NCBI RefSeq assembly: GCF_010093085.1
Contig: NZ_MSRC01000007.1
Location: 496,001 to 560,000 of the forward strand
Length of the DNA: 64,000 bases
Source of the DNA: Bacillus sp. SKDU12
Lineage (GTDB): Bacteria > Bacillota > Bacilli > Bacillales > Bacillaceae
Reading direction: 5' to 3'
Of this stretch, positions 1 to 7,782 are shown one piece after another. The notes under the pieces were generated by a model. It did not search any database. It had not been told where the DNA came from and was given only the letters and a program-made list of their open reading frames with translations. The translations under genes were made by a program, and so were the position numbers. Position 1 is the first letter of the stretch. The number at the start of each line of letters is the position of its first letter.

Positions 1-192
1 TTGTAAAGGCGAATTTCCAAGCAATCTGAGAAGCTGAGTCTCTGTTTGGATTTTTTTCGGCATCAAATTCAATATGATAATTTTTTGCGGCCGGATATCC
101 TGATGAAATGCTCTGCTTTCATCCATTACAAATATATGCTCACTCTCAAGCACCTGTTTTGCCGGCAGGTGTGTTGGTATATTTATAGGCAA
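1..192 (-). CDS. metA: Homoserine O-acetyl/succinyltransferase, 5' part only
   Basis: The minus strand is open from a TTG at 192 to the window edge and encodes the first 64 residues. The protein starts [12 protein letters not shown], followed by the family hallmarks IFVMDE and [14 protein letters not shown] and then [13 protein letters not shown]. This is the N-terminus of the MetA family, which acylates homoserine to start methionine synthesis; in bacilli the donor is usually acetyl-CoA. A G-rich ribosome binding site (GGGGGTGG) lies just upstream of the TTG. The plus-strand frame over the same bases is a shadow. No SAM (S-box) leader was recognised upstream. The catalytic Cys/His/Glu lie beyond the window. 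Confidence 0.88.
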   Translation of the reverse strand, partial: MPINIPTHLPAKQVLESEHIFVMDESRAFHQDIRPQKIIILNLMPKKIQTETQLLRLLGNSPLQ

Positions 193-435
193 CGTGCCAC
201 CCCCATCATTTCCCCGTCTGATTTTCTTCATTATAGGAATTTTCACGCCAATTTTCAATCTATCTATATGTGTTAAGGGGAGAAACAACAGAAAACTCTT
301 TAAATAAAACGCATAGATACGCCTTTTGGTTTCACCGTAAAATAATTTTCCATCGGGATTACAGAAGGGGATTGGAGCGTTTTATAGAAAGAGATAAAAA
401 ATGAGCCTCATGAAGAGCTGGGGGTCACATGCATT
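193..435. other. Divergent intergenic region metA/bsaA
   Basis: This AT-rich spacer separates the divergent metA and bsaA starts. No open frame with a ribosome binding site and no S-box or T-box fold was seen. It presumably carries the metA promoter, which I could not place with confidence. Confidence 0.4.
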
Positions 436-463
436 TTGAATTGAAATATAAAAAAGGTAAAAT
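436..463 (+). promoter_or_regulatory. Candidate sigma-A promoter for bsaA
   Basis: TTGAAT (436-441), 16 bp, TAAAAT (458-463), ending 33 bp before the bsaA start. An AGGAGGG ribosome binding site follows. Assigned by consensus only. Confidence 0.45.
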
Positions 464-496
464 AATCATCAGCAGGGGGACATAGGAGGGACTTAT

Positions 497-979
497 ATGT
501 CGATATATGAGATGAAGGTACGTACAATCACAGGGAAGGACATGACACTTCAGCCTTTTGCCGGTAAAGTGTTAATGATCGTGAATACAGCGAGTAAATG
601 CGGTTTTACTCCTCAGCTTAAGCAGCTTCAGGAGTTATATGATACATATCAGCAGGAAGGCTTAGAGATCTTAGGGTTTCCCTGTAATCAATTTATGAAC
701 CAAGAGCCTGGCGACGAGACAGACATACAGAATTTCTGTGAAACAAATTACGGTGTTACGTTTCCTATGTTCTCGAAAGTAGAAGTGAATGGAAAAAACG
801 CCCATCCCCTGTTTGTGTATTTGACAGAGCATGCGAAAGGGATGCTTGGAACTAAGGCGATCAAGTGGAATTTCACGAAGTTTATTGTGGACAGAAACGG
901 AGTGATTGTTGGCCGCTATTCTCCAAATACAAATCCGAAAGAACTGGAAGACGTGATCATAAAACAATTAGGGCGATAA
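497..979 (+). CDS. bsaA: Glutathione peroxidase-family thiol peroxidase BsaA
   Basis: A 160-residue thioredoxin-fold peroxidase. The reactive Cys35 sits in NTASKCGFTPQ, the second block ILGFPCNQF and NQEPG (Gln69) follows, and Trp124-Asn125 complete the catalytic set in IKWNFTKF. Length and motifs are typical of bacterial Cys-type GPx enzymes, which reduce peroxides, usually at the expense of thioredoxin. An AGGAGGG ribosome binding site seven bases before the ATG fixes the start. It heads a run with ypgQ (13 bp gap) and ypgR. Confidence 0.93.
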   Translation: MSIYEMKVRTITGKDMTLQPFAGKVLMIVNTASKCGFTPQLKQLQELYDTYQQEGLEILGFPCNQFMNQEPGDETDIQNFCETNYGVTFPMFSKVEVNGKNAHPLFVYLTEHAKGMLGTKAIKWNFTKFIVDRNGVIVGRYSPNTNPKELEDVIIKQLGR

Positions 980-992
980 AAAGGGTGATTTT

Positions 993-1610
993 ATGAAGGG
1001 ATGTAAGCACAAAGAGCAAATCAGGTCATGGGTTCAATCTGTCCTAACGGGTGAGAGCGCTGGGCATGATTGGCATCATGTATTAAGAGTGGCAGAACTT
1101 GCTGTGTATATTGGAGAAAAAGAGAGCGCGGATTTGCTCATTGTTGAAACAGCAGCGTTGGTTCATGATGTGATTGATGACAAACTCCCTGAGACGGTCA
1201 GGCTTTCTCTAGGTGAAGTATATAATCAGCTCGTTTTTTTCGGAATCGAAAGAGAGGCTGCTGACAGAGTGATTCACATCATCACAAGGATGTCTTTTCG
1301 GGACAGAAAAAAGCTTGATGGCGAGCCGCTCTCGATTGAAGGGAAGGTTGTGCAGGACGCTGACAGGCTTGATGCGATCGGTGCTGTAGGTATTGCCAGA
1401 GCTTTTATGTTTGCTGGGGCAAAAGGACACGGTCTTTACGGTGATGATCAAAGCGCCTATGCTCATTTTTTTCATAAGCTGCTTCGATTGAAAGGTATGA
1501 TGAATACAGAAACTGCACGGGACCTGACAGAAGAAAGACATGATTTTATGGTGCAGTTTATCGGCCAATTAGAAAAAGATGCACCTGGAATAGATGCCAA
1601 AACGTCGTAA
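993..1610 (+). CDS. ypgQ: HD-domain metal-dependent phosphohydrolase YpgQ
   Basis: A 205-residue HD superfamily hydrolase. Metal-binding landmarks are His28-His29 in HDWHHVLRV, the paired His58-Asp59 in AALVHDVID, and a distal Asp in VVQDADRLDAIGA. The family hydrolyses phosphate esters or nucleotides; YpgQ homologues have been described as (d)NTP pyrophosphohydrolases, but the sequence alone does not fix the substrate. It starts 13 bp after bsaA with an AAAGGG ribosome binding site, so co-transcription is likely. Confidence 0.88.
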   Translation: MKGCKHKEQIRSWVQSVLTGESAGHDWHHVLRVAELAVYIGEKESADLLIVETAALVHDVIDDKLPETVRLSLGEVYNQLVFFGIEREAADRVIHIITRMSFRDRKKLDGEPLSIEGKVVQDADRLDAIGAVGIARAFMFAGAKGHGLYGDDQSAYAHFFHKLLRLKGMMNTETARDLTEERHDFMVQFIGQLEKDAPGIDAKTS

Positions 1611-1669
1611 TAGAAGGCTTGGAGCGACTATGATAGAATAAGTCACAGATATGCTATAGGAGGACGATC

Positions 1670-2803
1670 ATGAAGATAAAATCAATTGAACCTACGCCAA
1701 GCCCGAATACGATGAAGGTCATCCTGACAGAAGAGCTTCCGGCAGGCAAAAGCAATAACTATAAACAGGATGAAGCAGAAGGCGCACCGCCAGTTATAGC
1801 GGAAATCCTTAAAATAGAAGGTATTAAAGGGGTATACCATGTCGCTGATTTTCTTGCTGTTGAACGGAATGCGAGATACGACTGGAAAGACATTTTACCG
1901 CAAGTCCGCACTGCATTTGGGATGGAAAGCGCTGAAAGCAAAGAAGAAAACCGCTCTGAGCAAGAATCTTTTGGAGAGGTGAAAGTTTTTGTGCAGATGT
2001 TCAGCGGCATTCCTATGCAGGTCAAATTGACGGATGGGGAGCGGGAAGAGCGCTTCGGCTTACCTGAACGCTTTCAGCAGGCGATCTTAAAACTCAGGTC
2101 TGAATCGTCAAACGTTGTGTTTGAGCGGGCCTGGAAGGAGCAAGGTGTGAGATTCGGCGATTTTAATGAAATCGGTCATGACGTGACAGAAGAGCTTCAG
2201 GCTGCTTACAGTGATGAACGGCTGAAACGGCTGGCAGAAGCTGTTGCTGAAGGAACGGGAGAAGCAAAACAAGCTGTACAGCGCAAAACCTATAAAGTAA
2301 CGCTTGACATGCTTGATGAAGAAGACTGGAAAAAGCGTTATGCACACCTCGAACAGATGGATCCGAAAGAAGAGGATATCCCGGTTTTACAGAAGGCGTT
2401 GGATGATCCGAAAGTATCCATCAGAAGGCAGGCTGTTGTGTATATAGGAATGATTGAAACACCTGATGTTCTTCCTTTATTGTATAAAGCGCTTGAAGAT
2501 AAAGCTGTCTCAGTCAGAAGAACGGCCGGAGACTGCCTGTCTGATATAGGTGATCCGCAAGCCATCCCCGCTATGATCAAGTCGTTAAGCGATTCCAGCA
2601 AGCTTGTTCGCTGGCGTGCGGCTATGTTTTTATACGAAGTCGGCGATGAAAGTGCAATTGAAGCATTGCGAGCTGCCGAAGATGACCCCGAATTTGAGGT
2701 CAGCCTTCAGGTGAAAATGGCGCTTGAACGTATTGAGCATGGAGAAGAAGCAAAAGGTTCAGTTTGGAAACAAATGACAGAGAGCAGAAAAAAAGGCGAA
2801 TAA
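1670..2803 (+). CDS. ypgR: Nfu N-terminal domain plus HEAT-repeat protein YpgR
   Basis: A 377-residue cytosolic protein. Residues 1-90 resemble the Nfu/NifU N-terminal domain (IEPTPSPNTMKVIL, then GIKGVYHVADFLAVERN), which in iron-sulfur scaffold proteins lies beside the cluster domain. No CxxC cluster site is present. Residues ~200-360 are helical HEAT-type repeats built around DDPKVSIRRQAVVYIG, EDKAVSVRRTAGDCL and SDSSKLVRWRAAMFL. It could be an Fe-S related adaptor, but the role is inference. AGGAGGAC precedes the ATG, and a terminator follows at 2811-2839. Confidence 0.87.
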   Translation: MKIKSIEPTPSPNTMKVILTEELPAGKSNNYKQDEAEGAPPVIAEILKIEGIKGVYHVADFLAVERNARYDWKDILPQVRTAFGMESAESKEENRSEQESFGEVKVFVQMFSGIPMQVKLTDGEREERFGLPERFQQAILKLRSESSNVVFERAWKEQGVRFGDFNEIGHDVTEELQAAYSDERLKRLAEAVAEGTGEAKQAVQRKTYKVTLDMLDEEDWKKRYAHLEQMDPKEEDIPVLQKALDDPKVSIRRQAVVYIGMIETPDVLPLLYKALEDKAVSVRRTAGDCLSDIGDPQAIPAMIKSLSDSSKLVRWRAAMFLYEVGDESAIEALRAAEDDPEFEVSLQVKMALERIEHGEEAKGSVWKQMTESRKKGE

Positions 2804-2810
2804 TAAAAAG

Positions 2811-2839
2811 AAAAAGGCGCAGATGATGCGTCTTTTTTA
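2811..2839 (+). terminator. Intrinsic terminator after ypgR
   Basis: AAAAGGCGC and GCGTCTTTT pair around a 7-base loop (one G-T pair) and run into T6. Confidence 0.75.
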
Positions 2840-2877
2840 TGTGAATTGATTTTTTATAAAAATTATTGCGAATATTG

Positions 2878-2906
2878 TTGAAAAATACCCGAAAACTATT
2901 TATAGT
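2878..2906 (+). promoter_or_regulatory. Sigma-A promoter for ilvD
   Basis: TTGAAA (2878-2883), 17 bp, TATAGT (2901-2906). Both hexamers are one or two bases from consensus with ideal spacing. It leaves a leader of about 180 nt before ilvD. Confidence 0.65.
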
Positions 2907-3028
2907 AAGTAACAATATTAATAGTTGGAGGGTTCACATCGACAGAAAGCTATATAAATATAAAAACATGAAGAAAACAACTAAGGCGAGGGCGGCCCTG
3001 TATTTCATCTATTGCAAAATCAGCCCGA

Positions 3029-3043
3029 AATAAACTGAAAATT
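3029..3043 (+). promoter_or_regulatory. CodY-like box in the ilvD leader
   Basis: AATAAACTGAAAATT matches the CodY consensus AATTTTCNGAAAATT at 11 of 14 informative positions (all three mismatches in the left arm). It lies downstream of the proposed promoter, where CodY can act as a roadblock. CodY control of ilvD is known in B. subtilis; the site is my assignment. Confidence 0.5.
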
Positions 3044-3092
3044 TTTAAAATAAAATCCAATCTAACAATTGAAAGAATATAGGGGGATCACC

Positions 3093-4769
3093 ATGGCAGA
3101 ATTACGCAGTAACATGATCACACAAGGAATTGATAGAGCTCCGCATCGCAGTTTGCTTCGTGCAGCAGGTGTAAAAGAAGAGGATTTCGGCAAGCCGTTT
3201 ATTGCGGTTTGTAATTCATACATTGATATCGTTCCCGGTCATGTTCACTTGCAGGAGTTTGGGAAAATCGTAAAAGAAGCAATCAGAGAAGCCGGCGGTG
3301 TGCCATTTGAATTTAATACTATCGGAGTAGATGATGGCATCGCAATGGGGCATATCGGTATGAGATATTCGCTGCCGAGCCGTGAAATCATCGCTGACTC
3401 TGTGGAAACGGTCGTATCCGCACATTGGTTTGACGGAATGGTCTGTATTCCGAACTGTGACAAAATTACGCCGGGAATGCTTATGGCTGCAATGCGAATC
3501 AACATTCCGACGATTTTTGTCAGCGGCGGACCGATGGCGGCAGGAAGAACTAGTGACGGGCGAAAAATCTCCCTTTCTTCAGTATTCGAAGGGGTAGGCG
3601 CTTACCAAGCCGGAAAAATTAACGAAAATGAACTTCAAGAGCTTGAGCAGTTTGGATGCCCAACGTGCGGGTCTTGCTCCGGCATGTTTACGGCAAACTC
3701 AATGAACTGTCTCTCCGAAGCACTTGGACTTGCCTTACCGGGCAATGGAACCATTCTCGCGGCATCGCCAGAACGCAAAGAGTTTGTCAGAAAATCGGCT
3801 GCACAATTGATGGAAACCATTCGCAAGGATATCAAACCGCGTGATATTGTTACTGAAAAGGCGATTGATAACGCATTTGCACTCGATATGGCGCTCGGAG
3901 GTTCAACAAATACCGTTCTTCATACGCTAGCTCTTGCAAATGAAGCCGGTGTTGAATACTCTTTAGAACGCATCAACGAAGTTGCTGAGCGCGTGCCGCA
4001 TTTGGCTAAGCTGGCACCTGCTTCAGATGTGTTTATTGAAGACCTTCATGAAGCGGGCGGCGTGTCAGCGGCTCTGAATGAACTTTCCAAGAAAGAAGGA
4101 GCACTTCATTTAGATGCCCTGACTGTTACAGGGGAAACACTTGGAGAAACCATTGCCGGACATGAAGTGAAGGATTATGACGTCATCCATCCGCTGGATC
4201 AGCCATTCACTGAAAAGGGCGGTCTCGCTGTTTTGTTCGGTAATCTGGCTCCGGACGGCGCTATCATTAAAACAGGCGGCGTACAAAACGGAATCACGAG
4301 ACACGAAGGGCCGGCTGTTGTATTTGATTCTCAGGATGAGGCGCTTGACGGTATTATCAACCGGAAAGTCAAAGAAGGCGATGTTGTCATCATCCGATAC
4401 GAAGGACCAAAAGGCGGACCTGGCATGCCGGAAATGCTGGCGCCTACGTCTCAAATCGTTGGAATGGGGCTTGGGCCAAAAGTAGCTCTGATCACGGACG
4501 GTCGTTTTTCCGGGGCCTCCCGAGGACTCTCAATCGGCCACGTATCACCAGAGGCCGCTGAGGGAGGACCGCTTGCCTTTGTTGAAGATGGAGACCATAT
4601 CATTGTTGATATTGAAAAACGTATTTTGGATGTGCAAGTGCCGGAGGAAGAGTGGGAAAAGCGGAAAACCAACTGGAAAGGTTTTGAACCGAAAGTGAAA
4701 ACTGGCTACTTGGCACGTTATTCTAAACTTGTGACAAGCGCCAACACCGGAGGTATTATGAAAATCTAG
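3093..4769 (+). CDS. ilvD: Dihydroxy-acid dehydratase
   Basis: A 558-residue IlvD/Edd family enzyme converting 2,3-dihydroxy-isovalerate and its homologue to 2-keto acids in valine, leucine and isoleucine synthesis. Cluster cysteines are visible in [23 protein letters not shown] and [27 protein letters not shown] and [14 protein letters not shown] are family signatures. The start is the ATG at 3093 behind AGGGGGATCACC; an upstream in-frame TTG lacks a ribosome binding site. It has its own promoter and CodY-like box, and a terminator-like hairpin follows directly before brxA. Confidence 0.97.
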   Translation: MAELRSNMITQGIDRAPHRSLLRAAGVKEEDFGKPFIAVCNSYIDIVPGHVHLQEFGKIVKEAIREAGGVPFEFNTIGVDDGIAMGHIGMRYSLPSREIIADSVETVVSAHWFDGMVCIPNCDKITPGMLMAAMRINIPTIFVSGGPMAAGRTSDGRKISLSSVFEGVGAYQAGKINENELQELEQFGCPTCGSCSGMFTANSMNCLSEALGLALPGNGTILAASPERKEFVRKSAAQLMETIRKDIKPRDIVTEKAIDNAFALDMALGGSTNTVLHTLALANEAGVEYSLERINEVAERVPHLAKLAPASDVFIEDLHEAGGVSAALNELSKKEGALHLDALTVTGETLGETIAGHEVKDYDVIHPLDQPFTEKGGLAVLFGNLAPDGAIIKTGGVQNGITRHEGPAVVFDSQDEALDGIINRKVKEGDVVIIRYEGPKGGPGMPEMLAPTSQIVGMGLGPKVALITDGRFSGASRGLSIGHVSPEAAEGGPLAFVEDGDHIIVDIEKRILDVQVPEEEWEKRKTNWKGFEPKVKTGYLARYSKLVTSANTGGIMKI

Positions 4770-4821
4770 GCAGCGGGGAACACTTTCTTCTATTTTAAGG
4801 TGTGAACATTTGAAATCGAGT

Positions 4822-4876
4822 CCTCTCTATAGTATCCTTTACTTCATATGAAGGATACTAGAGGGGGCTTTTTTTT
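4822..4876 (+). terminator. Terminator-like hairpin overlapping the brxA ribosome binding site
   Basis: TAGTATCCTT (4830-4839) pairs perfectly with AAGGATACTA (4851-4860). The stem extends by CCTCTC (4822-4827) with GAGGGG (4861-4866) across a 2-base bulge, and the structure ends in T8 immediately before the brxA ATG. It looks like the ilvD terminator, yet its 3' arm contains the GAGGGGG that serves brxA as Shine-Dalgarno. A possible promoter TTGAAA (4810-4815), 17 bp, TATCCT (4833-4838) has its -10 in the 5' arm. Confidence 0.7.
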
Positions 4877-5311
4877 ATGTCAATGGCTTATGAAGAATAC
4901 ATGCGCCAGCTTGTTGTGCCGATGCGCCGCGAGCTGACGGGAGCAGGTTTTGATGAATTAGCAACAGCGGAAGAAGTAGAAAACTTTATGGAGAAGGCAG
5001 AGGGCACAACTCTTGTCGTCGTTAACTCTGTGTGCGGCTGTGCGGCTGGCCTTGCACGTCCTGCGGCAACACAGGCAGTTCTCCAGCATGACAAAACACC
5101 TGACAATACGGTGACGGTATTTGCGGGCCAAGATAAAGAAGCCACTGCAAAAATGCGTGAATATTTTACCGGCCAGGAGCCTTCTTCACCGTCTATGGCT
5201 CTTTTGAAAGGAAAAGAAGTCGTGCATTTCATTCCGCGTCACGAAATTGAAGGACACGATATGGAAGAAATCAAGAAAAATTTGACTGCTGCCTTTGATG
5301 CACACTGCTAA
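4877..5311 (+). CDS. brxA: Bacilliredoxin BrxA (YphP/YqiW family)
   Basis: A 144-residue thioredoxin-fold protein of the BrxA/BrxB family, which removes bacillithiol from S-bacillithiolated proteins. The diagnostic CxC motif is C53-G-C55 in VNSVCGCAAGLARPA. The rest matches the family length and ends PRHEIEGHDMEEI...DAHC. The ATG directly follows a T8 run with GAGGGGG as ribosome binding site inside a hairpin arm. bshB2, for bacillithiol synthesis, lies elsewhere in this window. A terminator abuts the stop. Confidence 0.94.
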   Translation: MSMAYEEYMRQLVVPMRRELTGAGFDELATAEEVENFMEKAEGTTLVVVNSVCGCAAGLARPAATQAVLQHDKTPDNTVTVFAGQDKEATAKMREYFTGQEPSSPSMALLKGKEVVHFIPRHEIEGHDMEEIKKNLTAAFDAHC

Positions 5312-5339
5312 ATGCCCGTTTTCCGGGCATTTTCTTTTT
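5310..5339 (+). terminator. Terminator after brxA
   Basis: AAATGCCCG and CGGGCATTT around TTTTC, then TCTTTTT. The left arm overlaps the brxA stop codon. Confidence 0.8.
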
Positions 5340-5352
5340 GGGAGTACAAAAG

Positions 5353-6126
5353 ATGATAACAACAAGCTATAGACCGTCTGAACACACCATAAAAACCGCA
5401 AAGCAGCTTTCAAAAGAGCTGCATATGCCATATTGCAGCCGAAATAAACAAACGGTTGAAAATCTGCTGAAGTTAGCTGAACACGATTTGCTTGTGGTCG
5501 GCAAAGAGAGATTTGAACTTTATACGACACAAGGTGCCAAATTCTTTTTTCACCCGAATACAGCAATGTTCAGAGCCAAACGCTTCATACGGGGCGAGCG
5601 GGAGCCGTTGCTTCAGGCAGCTGGTTTATCGGAGGGAGATACGTTTTTAGATTGCACACTCGGGCTGGGCTCAGATGCCATTATTGCAAGTATGGCAGTA
5701 GGCGAAACAGGTTCAGTGATCGGGATTGAAAAAAGCAGTCTTGTCTCCGCGTTGGTGAAGTTGGGACTGCTTTCATGGGAAACGAAGATAGAAGAGCTTC
5801 AGGCTGCAATGAGAAGAATCCAAGTGAAGCATGGAGATTCATTTAAATACATTAAGCAGCTTCCTGACAACTCGGTTGACGTGGTTTATTTTGATCCGAT
5901 GTTTCATGAGCCTGTAGAGACATCTGACGGCATCGCACCTTTACGGGATTTGGCAGAAGATTCAGTTTTACATGAAGAGTGTATCAAAGAAGCGGTGCGC
6001 GCTGCCAGAAAAAGAGTTGTGCTGAAAGACCATTGGAAAAGCCCGCGGTTTGAACAGTTTGGCTTTAACGTCATGAAAAGAAAAACAGCGCTTTTTCATT
6101 ATGGTGTCATCGAAGCCCGTGATTGA
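5353..6126 (+). CDS. ypiP: SAM-dependent methyltransferase-like protein YpiP
   Basis: A 257-residue class I methyltransferase. Motif I is FLDCTLGLGSDAIIAS (about residues 92-107), followed by the acidic GIEKS strand and a DPMF motif in DVVYFDPMFHEP, similar to the DPPF/NPPY of N-methylases and RsmJ-like rRNA methylases. Substrate unknown; RNA is a reasonable guess. The start is the ATG at 5353, eight bases after GGGAG; the TTG at 5338 has no ribosome binding site. A short hairpin terminator overlaps the stop. Confidence 0.83.
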   Translation: MITTSYRPSEHTIKTAKQLSKELHMPYCSRNKQTVENLLKLAEHDLLVVGKERFELYTTQGAKFFFHPNTAMFRAKRFIRGEREPLLQAAGLSEGDTFLDCTLGLGSDAIIASMAVGETGSVIGIEKSSLVSALVKLGLLSWETKIEELQAAMRRIQVKHGDSFKYIKQLPDNSVDVVYFDPMFHEPVETSDGIAPLRDLAEDSVLHEECIKEAVRAARKRVVLKDHWKSPRFEQFGFNVMKRKTALFHYGVIEARD

Positions 6127-6140
6127 ATTCACGGGCTTTC
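6112..6140. terminator. Terminator between ypiP and a small convergent gene
   Basis: AAGCCCGTGA pairs with TCACGGGCTT around a 5-base loop, overlapping the ypiP stop; the T run on the plus side is short and interrupted. Confidence 0.6.
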
Positions 6141-6142
6141 TG

Positions 6143-6217
6143 TCAGTCGGTGACTTCCATGACGACAAAGTATAACAATGTTAAGAGTGAAACTGTGGCA
6201 AATAAAGCGTCAATCAT
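6143..6217 (-). CDS. 24-residue single-pass membrane peptide
   Basis: The minus strand has AAAGGAGG eight bases before an ATG (6217) opening a 24-codon frame, MIDALFATVSLLTLLY followed by FVVMEVTD. Residues 3-20 form one hydrophobic span with an acidic C-terminus. It lies between ypiP and ypjP in opposite orientation. Upstream is an imperfect inverted repeat, TTGTAAGCGTTTTTACAA, which partly resembles a cre site. The strong ribosome binding site supports translation; I do not recognise a function. It is too short for ordinary gene finders. Confidence 0.6.
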   Translation of the reverse strand: MIDALFATVSLLTLLYFVVMEVTD

Positions 6218-6332
6218 GCAGAAAGCCTCCTTTCACAAAACATTGTAAGCGTTTTTACAAGAAGTGCAAAGTAACGAATCTCCTAATTTACATATCAGTT
6301 TCATATCTTACATGACTTGCATGTTTAGGGTG

Positions 6333-6341
6333 TGCTAAAAT
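6333..6341 (+). promoter_or_regulatory. Extended -10 promoter candidate for ypjP
   Basis: TGCTAAAAT is an extended -10 (TGnTAAAAT) 40 bp upstream of ypjP with no good -35. Confidence 0.35.
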
Positions 6342-6381
6342 AAGAGAAAAGTGAAAATAATACAGAGAGGAATAAGCAGTC

Positions 6382-6996
6382 ATGAAATTGTGGATGAGAA
6401 AGACTCTTGTGGTTTTATTTACCATCGTAACATTCGGGCTCGTATCTCCTCCGGCTGCTCTTATGGCAGACAAGCCCTCCGGACAGCCGAGCAGTCTTGA
6501 GCAGAGTGATTACACCGCTTTTTATGATGAGCATGTGCTGTACGATGATGATAAATCGGAAGACAGGCAAGACCCTGAACTGCTTTTTCAATTGTACAAG
6601 GAAGAGCTCCTTGACAGTGCTGAGGACCAGTCTTTTTTGAAATTCGGCAGCAAAATCTCCACTGTCATTGAGGATGACTATCGGAAAGAGATTCTGCCGC
6701 AAATTGAAAATGTAATAAGCAATTATTTAACGACATTGCAAGATAATGAGGCATATCAAGATGTAGTGATCTCGAGCACGCCTTCAGGGGGCAAAACGGA
6801 AAAAATATTCAACGTTTACAATCGGAAGACTGGAGAAGACCTCCTTAGATTTCACGTGCGCAGAGATCATCCGCCTCACGACGGCTACTGGTTTAATTTT
6901 CACTATCATTCAGCAGAAGATAGATTTCAATCACATCATGAGCTTGGGAGCATTTACTGGGACCGCAACACGCCTCCCAACTGGATGAGTGCGTAA
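6382..6996 (+). CDS. ypjP: YpjP, conserved exported protein
   Basis: A 204-residue protein with an N-terminal signal or anchor (MKLWMRKTLVVLFTIVTFGLV) and a cleavage-like PPAALMA site. The body is soluble, charged and rich in Asp, Glu and His, ending HYHSAEDRFQSHHELG and IYWDRNTPPNWMSA. It matches the YpjP family of bacilli (function unknown). A GAGAGG ribosome binding site precedes the ATG. It is followed 17 bp later by ypjQ, so the two are probably co-transcribed. Confidence 0.8.
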   Translation: MKLWMRKTLVVLFTIVTFGLVSPPAALMADKPSGQPSSLEQSDYTAFYDEHVLYDDDKSEDRQDPELLFQLYKEELLDSAEDQSFLKFGSKISTVIEDDYRKEILPQIENVISNYLTTLQDNEAYQDVVISSTPSGGKTEKIFNVYNRKTGEDLLRFHVRRDHPPHDGYWFNFHYHSAEDRFQSHHELGSIYWDRNTPPNWMSA

Positions 6997-7013
6997 AGGA
7001 GATGCCATTAGAC

Positions 7014-7547
7014 ATGAAAAAGTACACAATGAATGAAATGGTTGATATAACTAAAGATATGCTTCACAAACGCGGTGTTATGATAGAAGATATTGCGCAG
7101 ATTGTTCAAAAACTTCAGGAAAAATACACTCCAAATCTGCCGCTCAGCGTATGTATGGAGAATGTAGAAAAAGTGCTGCACAAACGTGAAATTGTTCACG
7201 CTGTTTTGACAGGCCTTGCACTTGATCAGCTCGCCGAGAAGAAACTTCTTCCGGAACCGCTGCAGCATCTTGTTGAGACGGATGAACCGCTTTACGGCAT
7301 AGATGAAATTATCCCTCTTTCAATCGTCAATGTGTACGGATCGATTGGCTTAACTAACTTCGGTTATTTGGATAAAGAGAAAGTTGGTATTATTAAGGAA
7401 CTTGATGAAAGTCCGGACGGGATTCATACCTTTCTGGATGATATTGTGGCAGCACTTGCGGCAGCGGCGGCGAGCAGAATTGCCCATACACATCAGGATC
7501 TGCAAGATGAAGAAAAAGAACAAGATGAAAAGCCACTCATTAGGTGA
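7014..7547 (+). CDS. ypjQ: Phosphatidylglycerophosphatase A-like protein YpjQ
   Basis: A roughly 177-residue protein of the PgpA family (PgpA dephosphorylates phosphatidylglycerol phosphate). Visible features are VYGSIGLTNFGYLDKEKVGIIKEL and FLDDIVAALAAAAASRI, which fits the acidic-helix signature near the PgpA C-terminus. It lacks the clear multiple membrane spans of E. coli PgpA, so it is a soluble-type homologue. Start choice is uncertain: AAAGGAG sits directly against an ATG at 7002 (too close) and 12 bases before the ATG at 7014. A strong terminator follows. Confidence 0.78.
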   Translation: MKKYTMNEMVDITKDMLHKRGVMIEDIAQIVQKLQEKYTPNLPLSVCMENVEKVLHKREIVHAVLTGLALDQLAEKKLLPEPLQHLVETDEPLYGIDEIIPLSIVNVYGSIGLTNFGYLDKEKVGIIKELDESPDGIHTFLDDIVAALAAAAASRIAHTHQDLQDEEKEQDEKPLIR

Positions 7548-7548
7548 C

Positions 7549-7589
7549 AATAAAAAATCATTTCTGGGTTCAGAAATGATTTTTTATTG
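7549..7589. terminator. Long hairpin terminator after ypjQ
   Basis: AATAAAAAATCATTTCTG pairs perfectly with CAGAAATGATTTTTTATT around a 4-base loop; T-rich on either strand. Confidence 0.85.
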
Positions 7590-7629
7590 TGTTACACTAC
7601 TAGAAGATTACTTTTAAAGGATGAAAAAA

Positions 7630-7782
7630 ATGAAACAATATATGGAGTTATGCAGACATGTCGTAGAGCATGGTGAAAAAAAGGGAGATCGGACAGGCAC
7701 TGGAACAATCAGCACCTTCAGATATCAAATGAGATTTCAGTTACAGGAAGGCTTTCCGATAAAAGGAGTGATCAGCGTATGA
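7630..7782 (+). pseudogene. thyB: thyB remnant (thymidylate synthase B with internal deletion)
   Basis: The frame from ATG 7630 encodes 50 residues: [15 protein letters not shown], then [14 protein letters not shown], then [10 protein letters not shown], the N-terminus of ThyB-type thymidylate synthase including the RTGTGT phosphate-binding loop. After GFP the frame jumps to IKGVISV and stops, which looks like the extreme C-terminus of the same enzyme (IKG-V-SV). About 210 codons with the active-site Cys are gone, in frame. The TGA overlaps the dfrA ATG (ATGA), so the stub still couples translation to dfrA. Confidence 0.85.

Noticed and set aside
46-276. Plus-strand open frame at the left edge
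   Set aside because: No ribosome binding site, and the complementary strand encodes conserved MetA.
193-435. SAM riboswitch upstream of metA
   Set aside because: No S-box core motifs or terminator/antiterminator pair could be read.
2840-3092. T-box leader for ilvD
   Set aside because: No T-box sequence (AGGGTGGNACCGCG) or specifier stem; CodY-like box explains control better.
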